From Scalindua sp964584595 (GTDB lineage: Bacteria > Planctomycetota > Brocadiia > Brocadiales > Scalinduaceae), in assembly GCA_964584595.1 (NCBI GenBank), contig CAZPAM010000061.1:1-16249 (forward strand): a stretch of 16,249 nt of DNA, read 5' to 3'. Positions 13,575 through 16,249 of this stretch are shown one piece after another (within the stretch, counting starts at the first letter, position 1; every line of letters starts with the position of its first letter). The position numbers and the translations under genes are program-made. Under the pieces are notes generated by a model. It worked only from the letters and a program-made list of their open reading frames with translations, did not search any database and was not told the origin of the DNA.

Positions 13575-14591
13575 TTAGTTTGTGTTATCAGAGACAAATT
13601 TCTGATAAGCAAGCACGTCTTCTTTGCTTCCTATGATTAGGGGTACTTTCTGATGGAGCTCTGTTGGTACAATGTCCATTATGTTTTCTTTGCCGGTAGT
13701 TGCCATTCCACCAGCTTGTTCTACTATAAATGCCAAAGGTGAAGCCTCATATAATAACCGTAATTTACCTTTTGGATTTTTTGGGTCTTTGTAGTCGGCG
13801 GGATATAGGAATATACCACCATAGAGCAGGTTTCTGTGAAAATCAGATACTAGTGACCCGATATAACGCAATGAGTATGGCCTGCCTGAATCGGAGTCTT
13901 TTTCTTTCAGATGGCTGATGTATTTCCTTGTCCCTTCATCCCAGAATTTCGCATTTCCTTCATTTGCACTATAGATCTTTCCTTTTGAAGGAGTCTTTAT
14001 ATCTTCATGTGATAATAGGAACTCACCCACACTGGGGTCTAGTGTATAACCGTTTACGCCCTGGCCTGTTGTATAGACCAGTACAGTACTGGAACCATAA
14101 ATGATGTAACCGGCAGCTACCTGATCACTTCCCTTTTGAAGGCAGTCTTCGAGTGTTCCGTTTTCACCATCTGTTTTTTTTCTATGTATGGAAAATATTG
14201 TCCCTATACTTACGTTCGCATCGATATTGGACGAACCATCAAGCGGGTCAAAGAGCAGTACATATTTACCTTTAGGAAATTTATCCGGAATGGGAATAAC
14301 TTCATCATTCTCTTCTGATGCCATTACGCAAAGATGCCCTCCATGATCCATGGAATTAAATAATTTGTCGTTGGCATATTCATCCAGCTTCTTTACTTCA
14401 TCACCGGAAGCATTTTCTTCACCGGTGAGGCCAAGTATATCAACAAGCCCGGCCTTATTAACTTCTCTTGATATAACCTTAGCCGCATATATTAAGTCCA
14501 TTAATAATCCGGTAAGACTGCCCGTTGCCTGGGGAAATTTCCTCTCCTGCTCAACAATATGCCTGAGTACACTTATCCCTTTTGTGCTCAT
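13575..14591 (-). CDS. fbp: Fructose-1,6-bisphosphatase, class I
   Basis: 338 residues, close to the usual 330-340. It hydrolyses fructose 1,6-bisphosphate to fructose 6-phosphate, a committed step of gluconeogenesis (or the Calvin cycle). Signatures: GEEN (57-60), SEEN (92-95), the metal-binding LLFDPLDGSSNID (112-124), VSIGTIFSIH (127-136), and YIGSLVSDFHRNLLYGGIF in the substrate-binding half. The open frame continues 39 nt upstream to 14630, but the ATG at 14591 is chosen because AGGAG lies about 8 nt before it and MSTKGISVLRHIVEQ resembles family N-termini. It is 139 nt downstream of the DUF116 gene. In an autotroph using the acetyl-CoA pathway it would build hexoses from fixed carbon. 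Confidence 0.95.
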   Translation of the reverse strand: MSTKGISVLRHIVEQERKFPQATGSLTGLLMDLIYAAKVISREVNKAGLVDILGLTGEENASGDEVKKLDEYANDKLFNSMDHGGHLCVMASEENDEVIPIPDKFPKGKYVLLFDPLDGSSNIDANVSIGTIFSIHRKKTDGENGTLEDCLQKGSDQVAAGYIIYGSSTVLVYTTGQGVNGYTLDPSVGEFLLSHEDIKTPSKGKIYSANEGNAKFWDEGTRKYISHLKEKDSDSGRPYSLRYIGSLVSDFHRNLLYGGIFLYPADYKDPKNPKGKLRLLYEASPLAFIVEQAGGMATTGKENIMDIVPTELHQKVPLIIGSKEDVLAYQKFVSDNTN

Positions 14592-14730
14592 AAAAACGTC
14601 TCCTGAAGGTTTCCGATTCTGCCGGTTCAATATTTATTTAAAATGTATTACATATTCAAAGAAAGAACAAGCGTAGTTGAATAAAAGATTTGGTATTTAT
14701 GCTTTGGTAAATAAAATATGTGGCGGGGTG

Positions 14731-15213
14731 CTATGTTAAAGGTTCTGGTGTTTTAGAATCTTTTTTGCAGCCTTTAACAAAAAACTCTATGGCCTTTATT
14801 ACATCGTCCATATACACATCCGTATCTACACAGTAGCCGTGAGGTCTCAGGTTAGGGACTGCATATATGGCCTTTGGCATGGCAGCCATTAATCCTGTCC
14901 GCAATTCTTTTTCACAGGCAATAGCTACGACTCCCTGGACTTCCTCAGCCATGACTCTTTTAAGGGCAATCCTCCCGCCACTGGCTACGGCGATACTTAC
15001 GCCGTATTCTTTTGACAATGCCAGTAGGTCCATTACCTTGCACTTTCCGCAGCTCTTACACTCATTGATATCATGTTTGATATTTTGTTTGCAAGTTGAA
15101 TTTTGTATGCAGTGTGGAAAAAGAAGCAGTAAACCCTCCGGAGGGCATTTCTTTTTCCTCAGCTTGGTCATCATGTTATTAAGTGATACAAATTTTTTGT
15201 CTATAACTTCCAT
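14731..15213 (-). CDS. DUF116 domain protein (cysteine-rich)
   Basis: 160 residues matching my memory of the DUF116 family: LLLLFPHCIQNSTCK (28-42), ECKSCGKCKVMDL (51-63), YGVSIAVASGGRIA (70-83), VVAIACEKELRTG (95-107) and NLRPHGYCVDTDV (121-133). The cysteines (C35, C41, C52, C55, C58, C100, C128) could bind a metal or an Fe-S cluster. Many DUF116 proteins have an N-terminal membrane region; this short form lacks it and should be cytoplasmic. The biochemical function is unknown. It follows fmt by 38 nt with GGGAG upstream, so the two are likely co-transcribed, as in other anaerobes as I recall. C149 lies outside the conserved part. Confidence 0.85.
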   Translation of the reverse strand: MEVIDKKFVSLNNMMTKLRKKKCPPEGLLLLFPHCIQNSTCKQNIKHDINECKSCGKCKVMDLLALSKEYGVSIAVASGGRIALKRVMAEEVQGVVAIACEKELRTGLMAAMPKAIYAVPNLRPHGYCVDTDVYMDDVIKAIEFFVKGCKKDSKTPEPLT

Positions 15214-15251
15214 TCTATTTGAATCTCCCTTGTTTGAAGATTTTTAATATC

Positions 15252-16202
15252 TTATTGAAATAAATAATTAACTTTTAGATCGTGTCCTCTTGAGAATGCA
15301 TCAGCACTCATCATTCTCTTACCTTCCGGCTTGACCTCTGTGATCCATATACTTCCGTTTTTTGCAGCAGTCTTAATGCCTCGATTAGATATTTCAGTAA
15401 TCGTACCGGGAACGTTAGCTGTTTCAGCTCCTGGAGAATTATCTCTTTCTGTCTTTAAAATTATCATTCTCTCCTTTGAATTATTTCTGATTAAAGAAGT
15501 ATGAGCGGATGGTCTCGGATTCATACCTCTTACAAAATCATGTATCTCTTTTTCATCTTGATTCCAGTTAATAAGCCCGTCTTCTTTTTTGATCTTTGGT
15601 GCAAGAGAAACAAGTTTTTCATCCTGTTGTGTGTATTTTGCGCTTCCTGTTTCAATCTGCATTAAGCTCTCTAATAAAGTCTCTGCTCCGAGCCTACTCA
15701 ATCTATCTCCAAGTTCACCGGCTGTTTCTTCAGGATCGATTGTTAATGATTTCTGGGTGATCATCTCGCCGGCATCCATTTTTCCACTCATAATGATGGT
15801 AGTTATCCCTGTCTCTTTCTCTCCGTTAATGACTGCCCAATTAATGGGTGCTGCGCCACGATATTTGGGCAGCAGTGAAGCATGGACGTTAACACATCTA
15901 TATTTTGGTAAATTCAGTATTTCAGACGAAACTTTTTGTCCGAAAGCAACAACTGCTATAACATCTGGATTCAGCCCTTTAAGCTTTTCTATAACGTGTT
16001 CATCATTTACATTGTCCGGCTGTATTACTTGGAAGCCTGCATCTATGGCAACATTTTTAACAGGAGGTGCGCAAGGCTTCCCCTTTCGTCCTTTAGGTTT
16101 ATCTGTCTGTGTAACTACGGCCAGTATATTGTGTTCTGATTCGCTTAAGCATTTTAAACTGGGAACCGCAAATTCCGGCGTACCCATAAAAACTACATTC
16201 AT
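15252..16202 (-). CDS. fmt: Methionyl-tRNA formyltransferase
   Basis: 316 residues, the usual length. It transfers the formyl group of 10-formyl-THF to initiator Met-tRNA. N-terminal Rossmann domain MNVVFMGTPEFAVPSL; catalytic NVHASLLPKYRGAAPI (105-120), with N105 and H107, and MDAGE (142-146), with D143, at positions almost equal to those of the E. coli enzyme. The C-terminal tRNA-binding OB-like domain starts at about 206 (INWNQDEKEIHDFVRGMNPR). No Shine-Dalgarno sequence is visible; the start is fixed by the family N-terminus. It uses the product of FolD. The 47 nt upstream, to the window edge, contain an in-frame TAG that may end a preceding gene, too little to identify. Confidence 0.96.
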   Translation of the reverse strand: MNVVFMGTPEFAVPSLKCLSESEHNILAVVTQTDKPKGRKGKPCAPPVKNVAIDAGFQVIQPDNVNDEHVIEKLKGLNPDVIAVVAFGQKVSSEILNLPKYRCVNVHASLLPKYRGAAPINWAVINGEKETGITTIIMSGKMDAGEMITQKSLTIDPEETAGELGDRLSRLGAETLLESLMQIETGSAKYTQQDEKLVSLAPKIKKEDGLINWNQDEKEIHDFVRGMNPRPSAHTSLIRNNSKERMIILKTERDNSPGAETANVPGTITEISNRGIKTAAKNGSIWITEVKPEGKRMMSADAFSRGHDLKVNYLFQ

Positions 16203-16249
16203 ACTGTATTTAATTACGAACAGTTAAAAGACTAACTAACGCCGGCTTT

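Noticed and set aside
14592..14630. Longer fbp starting at 14630
   Set aside because: The extra 13 residues span the AGGAG that serves the ATG at 14591; the shorter form has the usual length.

Overview
Organism. The window is moderately AT-rich and comes from a draft or metagenomic scaffold: positions 3010-3109 are exactly 100 Ns, the usual filler for a gap of unknown size. The genes fit a Gram-negative (LptF/LptG permease), anaerobic, one-carbon-fixing bacterium: FolD, a NuoG-like formate dehydrogenase, a polyferredoxin, a molybdate-type transporter, class I fructose-1,6-bisphosphatase and a DUF116 protein beside Fmt. My best guess is an anammox-type planctomycete (Brocadiales, perhaps Scalindua-like). 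That rests on gene content and style, not on a marker gene.

Layout. Positions 1-2260 are accessory and mostly non-coding. They hold a large AT palindrome, an ArsR-family regulator with a downstream 52-residue cysteine-rich protein, operator-like palindromes, three copies of a 38-nt hairpin, short dispersed repeat words and a frameshifted ORF6N-domain gene. Positions 2261-3900 carry two tandem paralogues of an unrecognised protein, both interrupted by the gap. From 4000 onward the content is housekeeping and energy metabolism: folD, a CDF metal exporter, folK-lptF (+ strand), then a minus-strand run of fmt, DUF116, fbp, trpF, polyferredoxin, fdhA and a MOT1-type transporter. fmt and DUF116 are close enough to be co-transcribed; the other gaps are 110-180 nt.

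How the genes fit together. FdhA (Mo/W formate dehydrogenase) and the polyferredoxin could reduce CO2 to formate or oxidise formate. FolD acts further along the same tetrahydrofolate branch, Fmt uses 10-formyl-THF, and Fbp serves gluconeogenesis from fixed carbon. The molybdate-type transporter directly follows fdhA, separated from it by a structured RNA leader and an intrinsic terminator. I read this leader as a probable molybdenum-cofactor (Moco/Tuco-like) riboswitch, so cofactor status would control metal uptake.

Most interesting points: the ArsR/Cys-rich microprotein module with four copies of ATAGTTC; the riboswitch-like leader; the tandem unknown family at the gap; the 38-nt hairpin family; and a CDF exporter with HxxxH where HxxxD is usual.
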